Source: Thermoplasmatota archaeon (GTDB lineage: Archaea; Thermoplasmatota; Penumbrarchaeia; Penumbrarchaeales; Penumbrarchaeaceae). From it: 45,217 nucleotides of DNA. Where the stretch lies: NCBI GenBank assembly GCA_025457865.1, contig JALOTP010000011.1:1-45217 (forward strand), written 5' to 3'. The notes beneath the pieces are model-generated. The model did no database searches and was not told the DNA's origin. It worked only from the letters and a program-made list of their open reading frames with translations. Below are positions 16,129 to 25,462 of this stretch, one piece after another (positions within the stretch are counted from its first letter, which is position 1; the number at the start of each line of letters is the position of its first letter). The translations under genes and the position numbers were made by a program.

Positions 16129-18264
16129 ATGGCCCTCAAAGCGACCAGCATCGATTACATACCCAAGGGAGTGAGCAGGGGCTATACGGACAAGACACTG
16201 AAACTGGACCTGTCAACTGGTAAGGTCCAGATCAAGGACGTCCCTCAAAGGATGAAGGACAGGTTCATAGGAGGGAAAGGCTACGGTCTGTACCTCCTGT
16301 GGAACGCCGTCACATCGCAGACCAGGTGGGACTCGCCCGAGAACGAGATATGCATATCATCGGGACCGCTCGGTGGAACGCCCATCTATCCAGGTTCAGG
16401 GAAGTCCATCGTCGTCACCATCTCACCTCTCACCGACCAGGTCGTTGACAGCAATGTCGGTGGTTATTTTGGCCCCTATCTCAAGTTCGCCGGTTTCGAT
16501 GCAATAGAGGTCCAGGGAATGACCGATGACCCTATCATCGCGGTGATTGACGGAGTGGATGGTAAGGTTTTCTTCGATAAGGCCCCAAAGGACATAGGAA
16601 ATGGCTCCAATGAGATCACCAAGTACTGCCATGAGCGTTACGGGAAAGATGACCTGAGGTCTGTATCCGTGGTCTCCACGGGGCCAGCTGCCGAGCATAC
16701 GAGGTTCGGTCTCCTTAACTTCTCCTGGTACGACATAGGTAGGAAGGTTTGCAGGATAAAGCAGGCTGGAAGGGGTGGTATAGGGACCGTTCTGTGGAGG
16801 AAGGGTTTGAAAGCATTGGTGATAAGGAGCCCGAAGGTCTCGATAGAATCCAACGACCCTGCGGACCCACAGGCCCTTAGGGCCGTATCGAAGGCGCATT
16901 CCTCAGAGATAATCGAACTTGACCCGAAGCAGAACGAGATGGCCAAGGTAGGAACTGCCCACCTGCCTACCATAATGGACGATTATGACCTGCTCCCGAC
17001 GTGCAATTTCAGGTTCGGGAGCGTCAAGGACATAGGCAGCGATGCCCAGGAGATAGGCAGGGAGGCCTACAGAAAGAGGTTCGACCCGGGGTTCGACGGC
17101 TGCTGGATGGGTTGCACCGTTGCATGCGCTCATGGCGTGAGGGACTTCGAGCTCAGGACAGGGCCAAAGAAGGGACAGAAGGTCTTCGTTGATGGTCCGG
17201 AGTACGAGACCATCGCAGGGGTCGGTTCCAACTGCGGGATAGTCGATGCGGACCATATAATCGAGATGAACTACTACTGCGACAACTACGGGCTGGACAC
17301 CATATCAGTAGGGACGGCGACGGCGTTCGTGATGGAATGCTTCGAGAACGGTCTCATCGACAAGAAGAGGACAGGGGGGCTCGACCTGAGGTTCGGCAGC
17401 AAGGACGCTGCCCTCGAGCTCGTCCACCAGATGGCCAAGGGGAAAGGGTTCGGTGTGGTGGTGGGGCAGGGGGTGAGGGAGATGAAACGCATCTTTAGCG
17501 AGAGGTTCGGTGCCGATCTGGCCTTCATGAACGATATCGGAATGGAGTCCAAGGGGCTCGAGTTCTCCGAGTATATGACCAAGGAATCACTGGCGCAGCA
17601 GGGCGGCTACGGTCTGACCCTAAAAGGTCCCCAGCACGATGAGGCATGGCTGATATTCCTTGATATGGTGCATAACTTCATGCCCACCTTCGAGCAGAAG
17701 GCCGAGGCCCTGCACTGGTTCCCCATGTTCAGGACCTGGTTCGGCCTCTGCGGACTCTGCAAGCTCCCATGGAACGACATAGTCCCGCTCGACAACAAAC
17801 AGACGAAGGAACCTGCCAAGGTCATGAAGCATGTACAGTGGTATGCTGAATATTTCACATCGGTCACGGGGCGAAAGGTTGACCCTGACGGCATCATAGC
17901 TATGAGCGAGGTCGTCTACAATTTCCAGAGGGTCTTCAACATCAGGATGGGAAAGGGGAGGAGGGAACATGATACGGTCCCATACAGGGCCATGGGGCCG
18001 GTCACGGAGGCAGAGTACCTGTCCCGGAAGGACAGATATGACGGTCAATTGAGGGACCTGCTCGGCCTCGACCCCGAGAACATGGTCCTCAAGGGGAAGA
18101 TGGCCGCCCTTCGCAAGTACCGTGAGGCCCGTTACGAGAGCCTCAAGGATGCGGTATATGCCAGGAGGGGATGGAACAGGGACGGTGTTCCGACCATAGA
18201 AAAGCTGAGGGCTCTGGGGCTGGATGAGCCCGAGGTCGTAGAGACCGTTCGACCATATCAATAA
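16129..18264 (+). CDS. Aldehyde:ferredoxin oxidoreductase family tungsten enzyme
   Basis: 711 residues. AOR-family proteins hold a tungsten bis-pterin and a [4Fe-4S] cluster and oxidise aldehydes (or related substrates) with ferredoxin. Support: N-terminal RFIGGKGYGLYLLW, SGPLGGTPIYPGSGK, GRGGIGTVLWRKGLKALV, GPEYETIAGVGSNCGI and YGLDTISVGTATAFVMEC. Cluster cysteines are probably C325, C329 and C333 (DGCWMGCTVAC) with C544 in FGLCGLCK. The first spacing is Cx3C rather than the Cx2C of classic AOR, and KGPQHDEAW replaces the usual segment at that place. So this is a divergent subfamily and the substrate is not predictable. It is followed by a MoaD-like gene, consistent with pterin cofactor supply. 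GGTGAG just before the ATG is a good Shine-Dalgarno. Confidence 0.88.
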   Translation: MALKATSIDYIPKGVSRGYTDKTLKLDLSTGKVQIKDVPQRMKDRFIGGKGYGLYLLWNAVTSQTRWDSPENEICISSGPLGGTPIYPGSGKSIVVTISPLTDQVVDSNVGGYFGPYLKFAGFDAIEVQGMTDDPIIAVIDGVDGKVFFDKAPKDIGNGSNEITKYCHERYGKDDLRSVSVVSTGPAAEHTRFGLLNFSWYDIGRKVCRIKQAGRGGIGTVLWRKGLKALVIRSPKVSIESNDPADPQALRAVSKAHSSEIIELDPKQNEMAKVGTAHLPTIMDDYDLLPTCNFRFGSVKDIGSDAQEIGREAYRKRFDPGFDGCWMGCTVACAHGVRDFELRTGPKKGQKVFVDGPEYETIAGVGSNCGIVDADHIIEMNYYCDNYGLDTISVGTATAFVMECFENGLIDKKRTGGLDLRFGSKDAALELVHQMAKGKGFGVVVGQGVREMKRIFSERFGADLAFMNDIGMESKGLEFSEYMTKESLAQQGGYGLTLKGPQHDEAWLIFLDMVHNFMPTFEQKAEALHWFPMFRTWFGLCGLCKLPWNDIVPLDNKQTKEPAKVMKHVQWYAEYFTSVTGRKVDPDGIIAMSEVVYNFQRVFNIRMGKGRREHDTVPYRAMGPVTEAEYLSRKDRYDGQLRDLLGLDPENMVLKGKMAALRKYREARYESLKDAVYARRGWNRDGVPTIEKLRALGLDEPEVVETVRPYQ

Positions 18265-18308
18265 GTATCTCATGGACAGTTCTGTTCGGGGCAATGGGGT
18301 GACCGTCC

Positions 18309-18506
18309 ATGATCAGGGTGAACGACTATGAGTTCGCTTACAAGGGTGAGGAGGACCTAGCATCCTTCCTGCTAAGGACGGGACATTACAGCCCTTTCAT
18401 GGTGGTCTCCCTGAACGGTACTTTCCTGAGGAGGGACGACTGGTCCAGATACATCGTCAAGGACGGCGATATGATAAGGACGGTCGATATGATAGCCGGC
18501 GGGTAA
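18309..18506 (+). CDS. MoaD/ThiS-family sulfur-carrier protein
   Basis: 65 residues with a beta-grasp pattern and the diagnostic C-terminal Gly-Gly (DMIAGG). MoaD proteins carry a C-terminal thiocarboxylate and give sulfur to precursor Z to make molybdopterin; ThiS and other carriers look the same at this resolution. NGTFLRRDDWSRYIVKDGDMI matches the conserved G-D-x-I segment before the tail. It lies 44 bases after the AOR-type gene on the same strand, which supports a role in the tungsten-pterin cofactor. No MoaE or activating E1-like gene is seen in the window. Confidence 0.85.
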   Translation: MIRVNDYEFAYKGEEDLASFLLRTGHYSPFMVVSLNGTFLRRDDWSRYIVKDGDMIRTVDMIAGG

Positions 18507-18612
18507 TGACCTTAGGGAACCATGTCCAGAATACCTAAAATAGGGGTATCTGTAATTTTATTAACCCTTTCGTAAAATATTTATAATACATATTTCCTCG
18601 CCCACCTGGTAG

Positions 18613-18621
18613 TATTTATAA
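18613..18621 (+). promoter_or_regulatory. TATA box of the TFB gene
   Basis: TATTTATAA is centred about 26 nt before base 18643, giving a leader of about 27 nt that contains GGTGAT before the ATG at 18670. A second AT-rich element (about 18574-18590) lies upstream. Confidence 0.5.
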
Positions 18622-18669
18622 GCACCATGGTATGGGAACAGCCCTTATCAGCGAACAAAGGTGATGGAA

Positions 18670-19599
18670 ATGCCAGAGAGAGTACAGGTCGAAGAGACTA
18701 CGAAGTGCCCTGAGTGCGGAAGCGAGCATGTCATCAGGGACTATGAGAGGGGAGAACTGGTCTGCGGCGACTGTGGGATAGTGATAAATGACCTGCAGAT
18801 TGACATGGGTCCAGAATGGAGGGCCTTCGATTCGGCCCAGACAGAGCAGAGGGCGAGGACCGGCGCCCCGATGACATTGACGATCCACGACAAGGGGCTT
18901 TCCACCGAGATAGGATGGAAGAACAAGGACTCTTACGGCAAGTCCATCCCGACAAGGAACAGGGCCCAGATGTACAGGCTCAGGAAGTGGCAGAGGCGCA
19001 TAAGGGTCAGTAATGCCACCGAGAGGAACCTGGCCTTTGCACTTTCCGAACTGGACCGGATGGCCGCGGGCATCGGGCTCCCCAGGAACGTAAGGGAGAC
19101 CGCTGCGAGGATATACAGGAACGCGGTCAACAAGAACCTCATAAGGGGCAGGTCAATAGAGGGTGTCGTTGCCTCATCCATCTATGCGGCATGCAGGCAG
19201 TGCAACGTCCCGAGGACACTTGACGAGATAGCATCCGCCTCCCGTGTGGGGAGGAAGGAGATAGGCAGGACCTACCGTTTCATGACGAGGGAGCTCGATA
19301 TGAGGCTCATGCCGACGTCCCCGCAGGACTACATTTCGAGGTTCTGTTCGGAGCTAAAGCTCTCCGGTGAGACCCAGACGAAGACCCTTGAGATACTCAA
19401 GAGGGCAGACGAGATGGAGATCACTTCAGGCAGGGGTCCGACAGGAATGGCGGCCGCAGCGATCTACATAGCATCCATAATGACCAACGAGAGGCGGACG
19501 CAGAGAGAGGTCGCCGATGTCGCCGGCGTGACAGAGGTCACCATTCGGAACCGCTACAAGGAGCTTGCAGACAAGCTCGGGATAGACCTTGAGATATGA
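18670..19599 (+). CDS. tfb: Transcription initiation factor B (TFB)
   Basis: 309 residues. TFB bridges TBP-DNA and RNA polymerase at archaeal promoters. The N-terminal zinc ribbon is CPECGSEHV...LVCGDCG; the B-reader/linker follows ([18 protein letters not shown]). Two cyclin repeats occupy about 105-200 and 205-305, with [17 protein letters not shown] in the first and [18 protein letters not shown] in the second. The end is [22 protein letters not shown], the typical TFB C-terminus. Its length is normal and all core features are intact. Starts at 18661 (GTG) and 18664 (ATG) are possible, but GGTGAT at 18659-18664 is well placed only for 18670. The gene anchors the window in Archaea. Confidence 0.97.
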   Translation: MPERVQVEETTKCPECGSEHVIRDYERGELVCGDCGIVINDLQIDMGPEWRAFDSAQTEQRARTGAPMTLTIHDKGLSTEIGWKNKDSYGKSIPTRNRAQMYRLRKWQRRIRVSNATERNLAFALSELDRMAAGIGLPRNVRETAARIYRNAVNKNLIRGRSIEGVVASSIYAACRQCNVPRTLDEIASASRVGRKEIGRTYRFMTRELDMRLMPTSPQDYISRFCSELKLSGETQTKTLEILKRADEMEITSGRGPTGMAAAAIYIASIMTNERRTQREVADVAGVTEVTIRNRYKELADKLGIDLEI

Positions 19600-19608
19600 G
19601 GTTTTGTC

Positions 19609-19893
19609 TCAGAGCAGGATGAGGAACAGCAGCGTGTGCAGAGCTATCCCTGCCAGCTGAACGACCCAAAAGACCTGTTTCCTTGTCTTATGCTTGAAGA
19701 TGATCATAGCCAGCAGACCTCCGAAGGCCCCGCCGGCCATTGAGAGGAAGTAAAGGGTCCTCTCCCTCGTCCTGAACCTCCCGGACCTGGCATTGACCTT
19801 GTCCTGGAAGAATACCAGGAAGGTCGCTATGCTCATGATCACAAGGTAGGCTAGATAGTACTTTGAGAGGTCCATCATTGGATAGGGTGGCAT
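19609..19893 (-). CDS. DUF1294-family small membrane protein
   Basis: 94 residues, two to three membrane helices. The signature is visible: YLVIMSIATFLVFFQDKVNAR, then the basic RTRERTLYFLSMAGGAFGGLLAM and IIFKHKTRKQVFW. This family has unknown function and occurs in bacteria and archaea. A TATA-like element on the minus strand near 19919 lies 26 nt before the ATG at 19893, so the mRNA may be leaderless; the downstream in-frame ATGs at 19878-19881 are alternatives. Convergent with TFB. Confidence 0.8.
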   Translation of the reverse strand: MPPYPMMDLSKYYLAYLVIMSIATFLVFFQDKVNARSGRFRTRERTLYFLSMAGGAFGGLLAMIIFKHKTRKQVFWVVQLAGIALHTLLFLILL

Positions 19894-19997
19894 CTATCGA
19901 TGAACGAGCATGATGGTTTAATAGGGTTCTTATCGGTCCTACCGTCGGTATTTTTAAGGTGCGCCCTCATCACAGGTCCCAGAAAGGGAGCATAGGT

Positions 19998-20585
19998 ATG
20001 GACCCGTACGAAGTCCTCGGAGTCGCAAGGGATGCGGAGATCACAGATATCAAAAAGGCCTACAAGGACCTGGCCATGAAGCTCCATCCCGACAAGAGCG
20101 GGTCGAACCCCAGGGCCCTGGAACAGATGAAGCTGGTCAACGAGGCCTATGCCGTCCTCTCGAACAAGAAGGTCCGAGTGACCCTCGAGGAGGACACCGA
20201 CTGGAAGGAACACTCGACCACCGAGGACAAGGAGAAGGTCTGGGAGGAGTACTCGAAGCAGGTGGAGGATTACTACAGGCAGGTCCAGAAATACCTCGAG
20301 GAGCAGTTGAGGGGCATTCAGTCGGAGAGGGCAAGGCTCTCGGGGATAGAGCAGGAGCTCCGGAGGAAGGAGGACCAGCTAAGGAAGAGGGAGACCGACC
20401 TCGAGGTCCAGCTTCAGGCCCTCAATCTGACAAGGGGCCAGGAGGCCAGGCTCAGGGAAAGGGAGGATTTCATCGCGCAGAGGGAGGCGGAACTGGACGA
20501 ACTTATGAGGCTCATCTCCCGGAGCAACTCCATTGCTGTATCGCTGTCACAGGCCTCGAAGGCCGTCAGAATGAGGACCAAATGA
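19998..20585 (+). CDS. J-domain (DnaJ-like) protein with coiled-coil tail
   Basis: 195 residues. The J domain fills about residues 1-60: DPYEVLGVARDAEITDIKKAYKDLAMKLHPDKSG, with the essential HPD at 30-32 that stimulates Hsp70 ATPase. The rest (about 75-190) is highly charged and helical and should form a coiled coil (EEQLRGIQSERARLSGIEQE and QLRKRETDLEVQLQAL). It lacks the G/F, zinc-finger and C-terminal substrate domains of DnaJ proper, so it is a class C (type III) J-protein that probably directs Hsp70 to a special partner. The frame extends upstream to 19959, but the TATA at 19949-19957 would put the mRNA start near 19979, so 19998 is preferred. No dnaK in the window. Confidence 0.87.
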   Translation: MDPYEVLGVARDAEITDIKKAYKDLAMKLHPDKSGSNPRALEQMKLVNEAYAVLSNKKVRVTLEEDTDWKEHSTTEDKEKVWEEYSKQVEDYYRQVQKYLEEQLRGIQSERARLSGIEQELRRKEDQLRKRETDLEVQLQALNLTRGQEARLREREDFIAQREAELDELMRLISRSNSIAVSLSQASKAVRMRTK

Positions 20586-20609
20586 GCTATCATCACTGCT
20601 CTTTTTCAA

Positions 20610-23219
20610 TCATCTGAAAAGGTCATCGATCCCAATATTCCTTTCCTTGTTTGTTGATTTCAACAGGTCATCATAGCTCATCTCTGTAGGCTGATTTGAG
20701 GGAGGCGGTAGGGTCTCAATTGTTGACTGTTGGATGGTGGTATTCTCAACACCCGGTCCTACCTGCCATTGTGTCGTTGCCTGTGGTTGTGATGGTGGGA
20801 CAGGCGGGGGTGCAGTAAGCTGTTTCTTGGACCTGTCTGGCGAGCCGACATTCAACGAGGTCTCCTTCTTCACTTCCTTTTGGCGAGGGTACTTTAACCT
20901 TGTATAGCCCAGGACAGTAAGTACCATTGCCGTTCCGATGAGAAATGATGAGACTATGAACGCTATCATCAGGTAGATTCCAAGGTCCTTAAGGCCGTTG
21001 CTCACTTGGTAGGAGTCCGGTTCCCTTGCGGCGTTTATCTTCAACGCGATCCCTTCTCCATCAGAGAAATCCTTTGAATTACCTAGCGTATCCCTTGTTC
21101 TTGTCAGCACTTTGATGTTGCATGAGGAACCATATTGCAGACAGCTGTTCGCGTTGCAATCGTAAGTAACAGTATTTGTCATACCAGGTGCGAGGTCCTT
21201 CCCAACCGAATTTGGATCATTAACAACGATCATATTGTCCAAACAGGAGATCATGACCGAATAATCCTCTATCGTTGTATCCCCTGTGTTGGTCAGGACC
21301 AAAGTCATTCTAAAATCAGACCCTGGTTCTACGGATGTTGTTTGAACGCTTGCAACATCAAGGCAACCCGGCCTGGCTTTGATCATCAGGTACATGGTCT
21401 TATTGATCTCTATAAGCTTCATGACCTGATTGTAACCAGATACCTTCAGAAGGATCGGAAAAAGCCCTGAAGGGGCAGATGAGGATATTTCGAGCCAACC
21501 CTGGAGGTTGATGCTTCCAGTAGTGGTCATCGTACTTGCCGGGATGGATACCTCTTCCTCATATGCAAGACGGTCCAATCCCCCTATTGACATTGAGCTC
21601 CGAACAGAGGTGATATTAGTGGAGATTATCTCTACAGTGGCAAAATCGATAGGGTATAGCTCCCTATTGGTCAATTCGAAATTGACAGGTACGGAAGATG
21701 CTCCGGTCTCGATCGTCCCGTCCGTCCTTAATCGGAGGTCCGGTCCTTCGACATCATCTTTGACCCTGACCATGAAATGGAGCCCTTTTTCCAGATCGGA
21801 AATGGACCTTGGGTCCGTTCTGAAGTACATTATCTCATTATATTCCTCGATCCCATATTCATCCCATTGGTAAGATGTATAGATGCTCTGAGAGTCCTTC
21901 ATCGATTCGGTCCCTTTGTACTCCATTCTATAATCAAGCGGTACTAGATAATCGCCAGGGGGAAGCATCTTGAAGAGGGTCAATCCAATGAAGCTGACTG
22001 AGAAAGGTTGGTCGATATCTACCTGACCGACGGTCGCTTCGAGCGGAGGGAACACTTTTGTGGCCTCATTGTTAAGATCGAAATAATAATTTGCCTGCTG
22101 GATGAAAACAGCAGAATCGATGTCAAGCCGGACCATCGCGCTCTCGATAGGTACGTTACCACCATTGAACATTTGCAGGTTGAAGTTGTAGGTCGTGGTC
22201 TTCTGGTCGATAGTGATGGTTGGTTCGGTCATCCCTTTGGTATCCGGCCCCTTTATGAGAGGGGTATAGGCCACGGTAAGGGAGATGTTGTATGGGCCTT
22301 CAGATATGAGCTCATCGTTGAGAATGTATTCGAAAATCACTGACCCTGTGGTGGTCCCGGGCTGTTCCCACGAGGCGATGGATACCTTCCAGGTCATATA
22401 GGTGGACCCAGACAAGATATCTTTGCTATAGACCAGGTCCTCTATCTCATAGTCGGTTGTGGGGAGGTTAAGGGTAGCTTTAAAATCGTTCAGGTCAGAG
22501 GACCGTGGGTATATGCTCGTCGATCTCAGAAGCAGGTTCTTCGCTCCTGAATAGATCGGGACATAACCACTATCATAGCCCCTTAATAACATGTACTCGG
22601 TCCCGCCTATGTTTCCGATCACCTGGACCAGCAATCCTCCCGATTGGCTTACCGATTTCCAAGTGTATCCAGAGGGATCCGTTGTTGAGAAATCTACCTG
22701 CACTCTAAAATCCAACTTGACCGGCAGGATATAGATACCCTCGTTCACATTCGAACCTTTGACCTTTAGGGAGAAATCGTCGCTCTGTTCGGTCCTGTAA
22801 TAATCACGACCATAACTGATCGTGAATCCCCCATCATTAGGTCCATTGTATGCTTTCAATGAATCGGGTTGGGTCGGTTGGAAGATGTCCGGAAATGGGT
22901 TCCCACTTTGATCTGTCGCTGAAGAGCTCAATATCGTTAGCTTCGCTTCGAAAAGGTAGTCGTGAGATGATTTATACTCATCCCCTATCCAATCACTCCC
23001 AGAATATTCGTTTGAAACTGAGATCCTGAACTCAGCGACCTCTCCAATGATTTCATAATCCAAACCATACGCATCGAAAGAAGCATATTCATTTTGCCGT
23101 GAAGGTTCCATACTATCTTGCGATGAACCCGCAATCATCCCAAGAGAACTGATCCCCAGGGTCAAGGCCACCAAGACCATCAGGTAACCGGAGCATCTAT
23201 TCTTTATTATCATGTTCAT
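20610..23219 (-). CDS. Exported surface protein with beta-sandwich repeats and proline-rich cytoplasmic tail
   Basis: 869 residues from the ATG at 23219. A signal peptide is followed by a long extracytoplasmic region of beta-rich, NEW3/CARDB-like repeats, for example LTNTGDTTIEDYSVMISC and FELTNRELYPIDFATVEI. There is one membrane helix near residue 745-775 (GIYLMIAFIVSSFLIGTAMV). The cytoplasmic tail of about 90 residues is rich in Pro, Gln and Thr and ends in a charged DDLLKSTNKERNIGIDDLFR. I do not recognise a catalytic domain. The base composition is somewhat more AT-rich than its neighbours. A TATA-like element at 23277-23287 lies upstream. The frame opens further up with TTG 23249 and ATG 23234, and ATG 23213 is a later option; the signal peptide fits 23219 best. 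Confidence 0.82.
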   Translation of the reverse strand: MNMIIKNRCSGYLMVLVALTLGISSLGMIAGSSQDSMEPSRQNEYASFDAYGLDYEIIGEVAEFRISVSNEYSGSDWIGDEYKSSHDYLFEAKLTILSSSATDQSGNPFPDIFQPTQPDSLKAYNGPNDGGFTISYGRDYYRTEQSDDFSLKVKGSNVNEGIYILPVKLDFRVQVDFSTTDPSGYTWKSVSQSGGLLVQVIGNIGGTEYMLLRGYDSGYVPIYSGAKNLLLRSTSIYPRSSDLNDFKATLNLPTTDYEIEDLVYSKDILSGSTYMTWKVSIASWEQPGTTTGSVIFEYILNDELISEGPYNISLTVAYTPLIKGPDTKGMTEPTITIDQKTTTYNFNLQMFNGGNVPIESAMVRLDIDSAVFIQQANYYFDLNNEATKVFPPLEATVGQVDIDQPFSVSFIGLTLFKMLPPGDYLVPLDYRMEYKGTESMKDSQSIYTSYQWDEYGIEEYNEIMYFRTDPRSISDLEKGLHFMVRVKDDVEGPDLRLRTDGTIETGASSVPVNFELTNRELYPIDFATVEIISTNITSVRSSMSIGGLDRLAYEEEVSIPASTMTTTGSINLQGWLEISSSAPSGLFPILLKVSGYNQVMKLIEINKTMYLMIKARPGCLDVASVQTTSVEPGSDFRMTLVLTNTGDTTIEDYSVMISCLDNMIVVNDPNSVGKDLAPGMTNTVTYDCNANSCLQYGSSCNIKVLTRTRDTLGNSKDFSDGEGIALKINAAREPDSYQVSNGLKDLGIYLMIAFIVSSFLIGTAMVLTVLGYTRLKYPRQKEVKKETSLNVGSPDRSKKQLTAPPPVPPSQPQATTQWQVGPGVENTTIQQSTIETLPPPSNQPTEMSYDDLLKSTNKERNIGIDDLFR

Positions 23220-23373
23220 CCTTTTCCCTTCCATCCTGCCAATCGGCAAGTATGGTAGGAGTCAATCGTAATATTACTATATAAAATTAGTTAATCAGTT
23301 TAGAAAAGGCCCTATTATAGAATTGGGTCACAGTCCTTTAAGGCCGTCAGGTCGAAGGGTAGATGAACCACCT

Positions 23374-24279
23374 TCATTCACTCTTCGTACCCCTCATAGC
23401 GACCATCAAAATGCCGGCAAGAACGAGGGGACCTCCTATCAGCGCTCCAGTTGACGGGTCCTCCCCCAGGAGCATGAAGGCAAGTATGGTGGAGCCTATA
23501 GGCTCCCCCAGGAGAGATACCGAGACGAACGTGGGGGAGACATACTTCAATGCCCAATTGTATATTGTATGCCCCATGAGCATCGGGCCTAAGGCAAGTC
23601 CCAGGAATATCATGTACTCCGCAGGTTCGTTCACCCAGAGGTCAGCCCCCACCAGGAAGGACCCAAGAAATAAGAAGAGTGTGGCCGAACCGTAGACGAA
23701 GAAGGCGTATGTCCATAGTGATAGACGTTTCCTGAAGCTGCTCCCGGCAAGTATGTATATGCCAGCCATCAGGGCGCCTCCCAGGGCCAGAAGGTTCCCC
23801 CACAAGAGCCTCTGGTCGGATCTGAAGCCCCAGGCCATGATTATGAACGAACCCGTCAAGGAGAGCACTACACCTGCTATGGCAAGCTTTCCGAGCCTCT
23901 CCTTGAACAGGATGTATGAGATGAACGCGACGAAAATGGGATGCGTCGTGACCAGCACGACGGAGCTTGCGACCCCTGTGAACTGGAACGACCATATCCA
24001 GAGCCCGAAATGGAGGGCTAGCACAAATCCTACGGCCGTAAGAGATAGGACCGTCTTTCGCGTCAGTAGATGATATTCTCTCTTCAGGCCCGGTATAGCT
24101 AAAGGCGATATGAGGACGGTCGATAGGAACAACCTCCAGAAGGCGATCGTTATCGGATGGCTATCGGACAAACGGACCAGGATAGCTGCTGTCGAAACTG
24201 CGCCTATGGCAACGAAGACCCAGTACCTGGCGAGTTCGGGCCTGAAAGGGTTCAGGCGCTTCGAGGGGACCGCGCTCAT
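23374..24279 (-). CDS. EamA/DMT-family transporter
   Basis: 301 residues, ten hydrophobic helices, the usual size for the drug/metabolite transporter superfamily with two EamA repeats. Repeat 1 shows AAILVRLSDSHPITIAFWRL and the end GVASSVVLVTTHPIFVAFIS; repeat 2 ends with SVSLLGEPIGSTILAFMLLGE, where the EP motif is characteristic. Substrates in the family range from amino acids to nucleotide sugars; nothing here narrows it. It is divergent from the dihydrouridine synthase gene and shares a single TATA element with it. On the minus strand the predicted start is within about 3 nt of the ATG. Confidence 0.88.
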   Translation of the reverse strand: MSAVPSKRLNPFRPELARYWVFVAIGAVSTAAILVRLSDSHPITIAFWRLFLSTVLISPLAIPGLKREYHLLTRKTVLSLTAVGFVLALHFGLWIWSFQFTGVASSVVLVTTHPIFVAFISYILFKERLGKLAIAGVVLSLTGSFIIMAWGFRSDQRLLWGNLLALGGALMAGIYILAGSSFRKRLSLWTYAFFVYGSATLFLFLGSFLVGADLWVNEPAEYMIFLGLALGPMLMGHTIYNWALKYVSPTFVSVSLLGEPIGSTILAFMLLGEDPSTGALIGGPLVLAGILMVAMRGTKSE

Positions 24280-24303
24280 CCGTAGGGGAAAGCGGGGTTC
24301 CGA

Positions 24304-24313
24304 TTAAATAATT
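24304..24313. promoter_or_regulatory. Single bidirectional TATA element for EamA and dihydrouridine synthase genes
   Basis: ATTAAATAATT is nearly symmetrical. Its centre (about 24308) lies 26-27 nt before the ATG at 24335 on the plus strand, and about 29 nt before the ATG at 24279 on the minus strand. It could serve both genes, with leaderless mRNAs each way. Confidence 0.5.
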
Positions 24314-24334
24314 GGTGCATCCTGACCTTGCACG

Positions 24335-25372
24335 ATGGTACCAGCAAATGATGCTACTCCACCATTGGGGATATCACGCAACGGGAAGGTCATCGAACTT
24401 GACGTCCCTATCATGGCGGCCCCGATGGCGGGGGCTATCGATCCCCCATACAGGGTCCTTCTTCACAGGTATGGGTGCGCACTGTCGTTCACCGAGATGG
24501 TGAACGCAAGGGGTCTTTGCGATGGGTCGGCAAGGAGCCTATCCTATATCGAAAGCCCCCCTGCCGTTGGCTATTCGGGAGCCCAGCTCTTCGGCAGCGA
24601 GGGGAGGTACTTCTCAAAGGCCGCATCGTTCCTTGAGAGCAGGGGTTTCGATATTATAGACCTGAACGCTGGCTGCCCCAAGAGGAAGGTCCTCTCGAAC
24701 GGGGCGGGCGGGGCCCTGCTCAAGGACCCGGCCAGGATCGTAGAGTTGCTCTCTTCCATTCTGGACCATGTAAAGGTCCCTGTTGGGGCGAAGCTAAGGT
24801 CAGGGTACGATTCCTTCGATGTTCCCTCTTTCAAAGCCCTCCTCAAGGACATCGAGGGCGCAGGTGCCTCCTATGTCACCATCCACCCCCGCACTGTCTC
24901 CCAGGGGTTCAGAGGGACAGCTGATAGAGAGGTCATAGCCCTTGCCTCGGGAACGGTGGACATCCCTGTGATAGCATCGGGCGACGTGAAAGGTCCTGTT
25001 GATGTGCTAGACTACCTGAAGAGGGGGGCATCGGGTGTGATGGTGGGCAGGGTGCTTCTCGGAGACCCAACTTGGTTCGTCAGGTGCAGGGCAGCCCTTG
25101 AGAATGGGCCTGATATCAGCTTTCCTTCCTCACCTGACGATATCATCTCGCTCATGGACATTGCCAGGGAGCATATGGAGATATCAATATCGTTCCATGG
25201 CATAGAGAAGGGGGTGAGGTACCTTAGGCCCCATCTCAGCTGGTACATTGCCCGTTTCAGGGGAAGGTCCATGTTTCGGGACACTCTCTTCTCGCTCTCC
25301 ACAAGGGAGGAGGTCCTGACCTTCCTTGACGAGGTCCAGGAGGCATGGACCTGCGAACTGCCAGAGCGATAA
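24335..25372 (+). CDS. tRNA-dihydrouridine synthase family protein
   Basis: 345 residues. This FMN-dependent TIM-barrel enzyme reduces uridine in tRNA. Motifs in order: APMAGAIDPPYR (FMN-binding start), MVNARGLCDG, GAQLFGSEG, DLNAGCPKRKVLSNGAGGAL with the catalytic Cys in AGCP, VGAKLRSGYD, ITIHPRTVSQGFRGTADRE-like segment, VIASGDVKGP and GVMVGRVLLGDP near the FMN phosphate site. The C-terminal helical domain is present. In archaea the modified positions of most Dus enzymes are not known, so no subtype is given. The promoter is shared with the divergent EamA gene. Confidence 0.92.
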   Translation: MVPANDATPPLGISRNGKVIELDVPIMAAPMAGAIDPPYRVLLHRYGCALSFTEMVNARGLCDGSARSLSYIESPPAVGYSGAQLFGSEGRYFSKAASFLESRGFDIIDLNAGCPKRKVLSNGAGGALLKDPARIVELLSSILDHVKVPVGAKLRSGYDSFDVPSFKALLKDIEGAGASYVTIHPRTVSQGFRGTADREVIALASGTVDIPVIASGDVKGPVDVLDYLKRGASGVMVGRVLLGDPTWFVRCRAALENGPDISFPSSPDDIISLMDIAREHMEISISFHGIEKGVRYLRPHLSWYIARFRGRSMFRDTLFSLSTREEVLTFLDEVQEAWTCELPER

Positions 25373-25462
25373 GGACTGCAAGGGGCTTTGGAACAAGTTA
25401 ATTATCCGTAGGGATATCTAGCATGTCCCCTGTCCTCAGGGACAGGTCCAGAGGTGTCCCCC

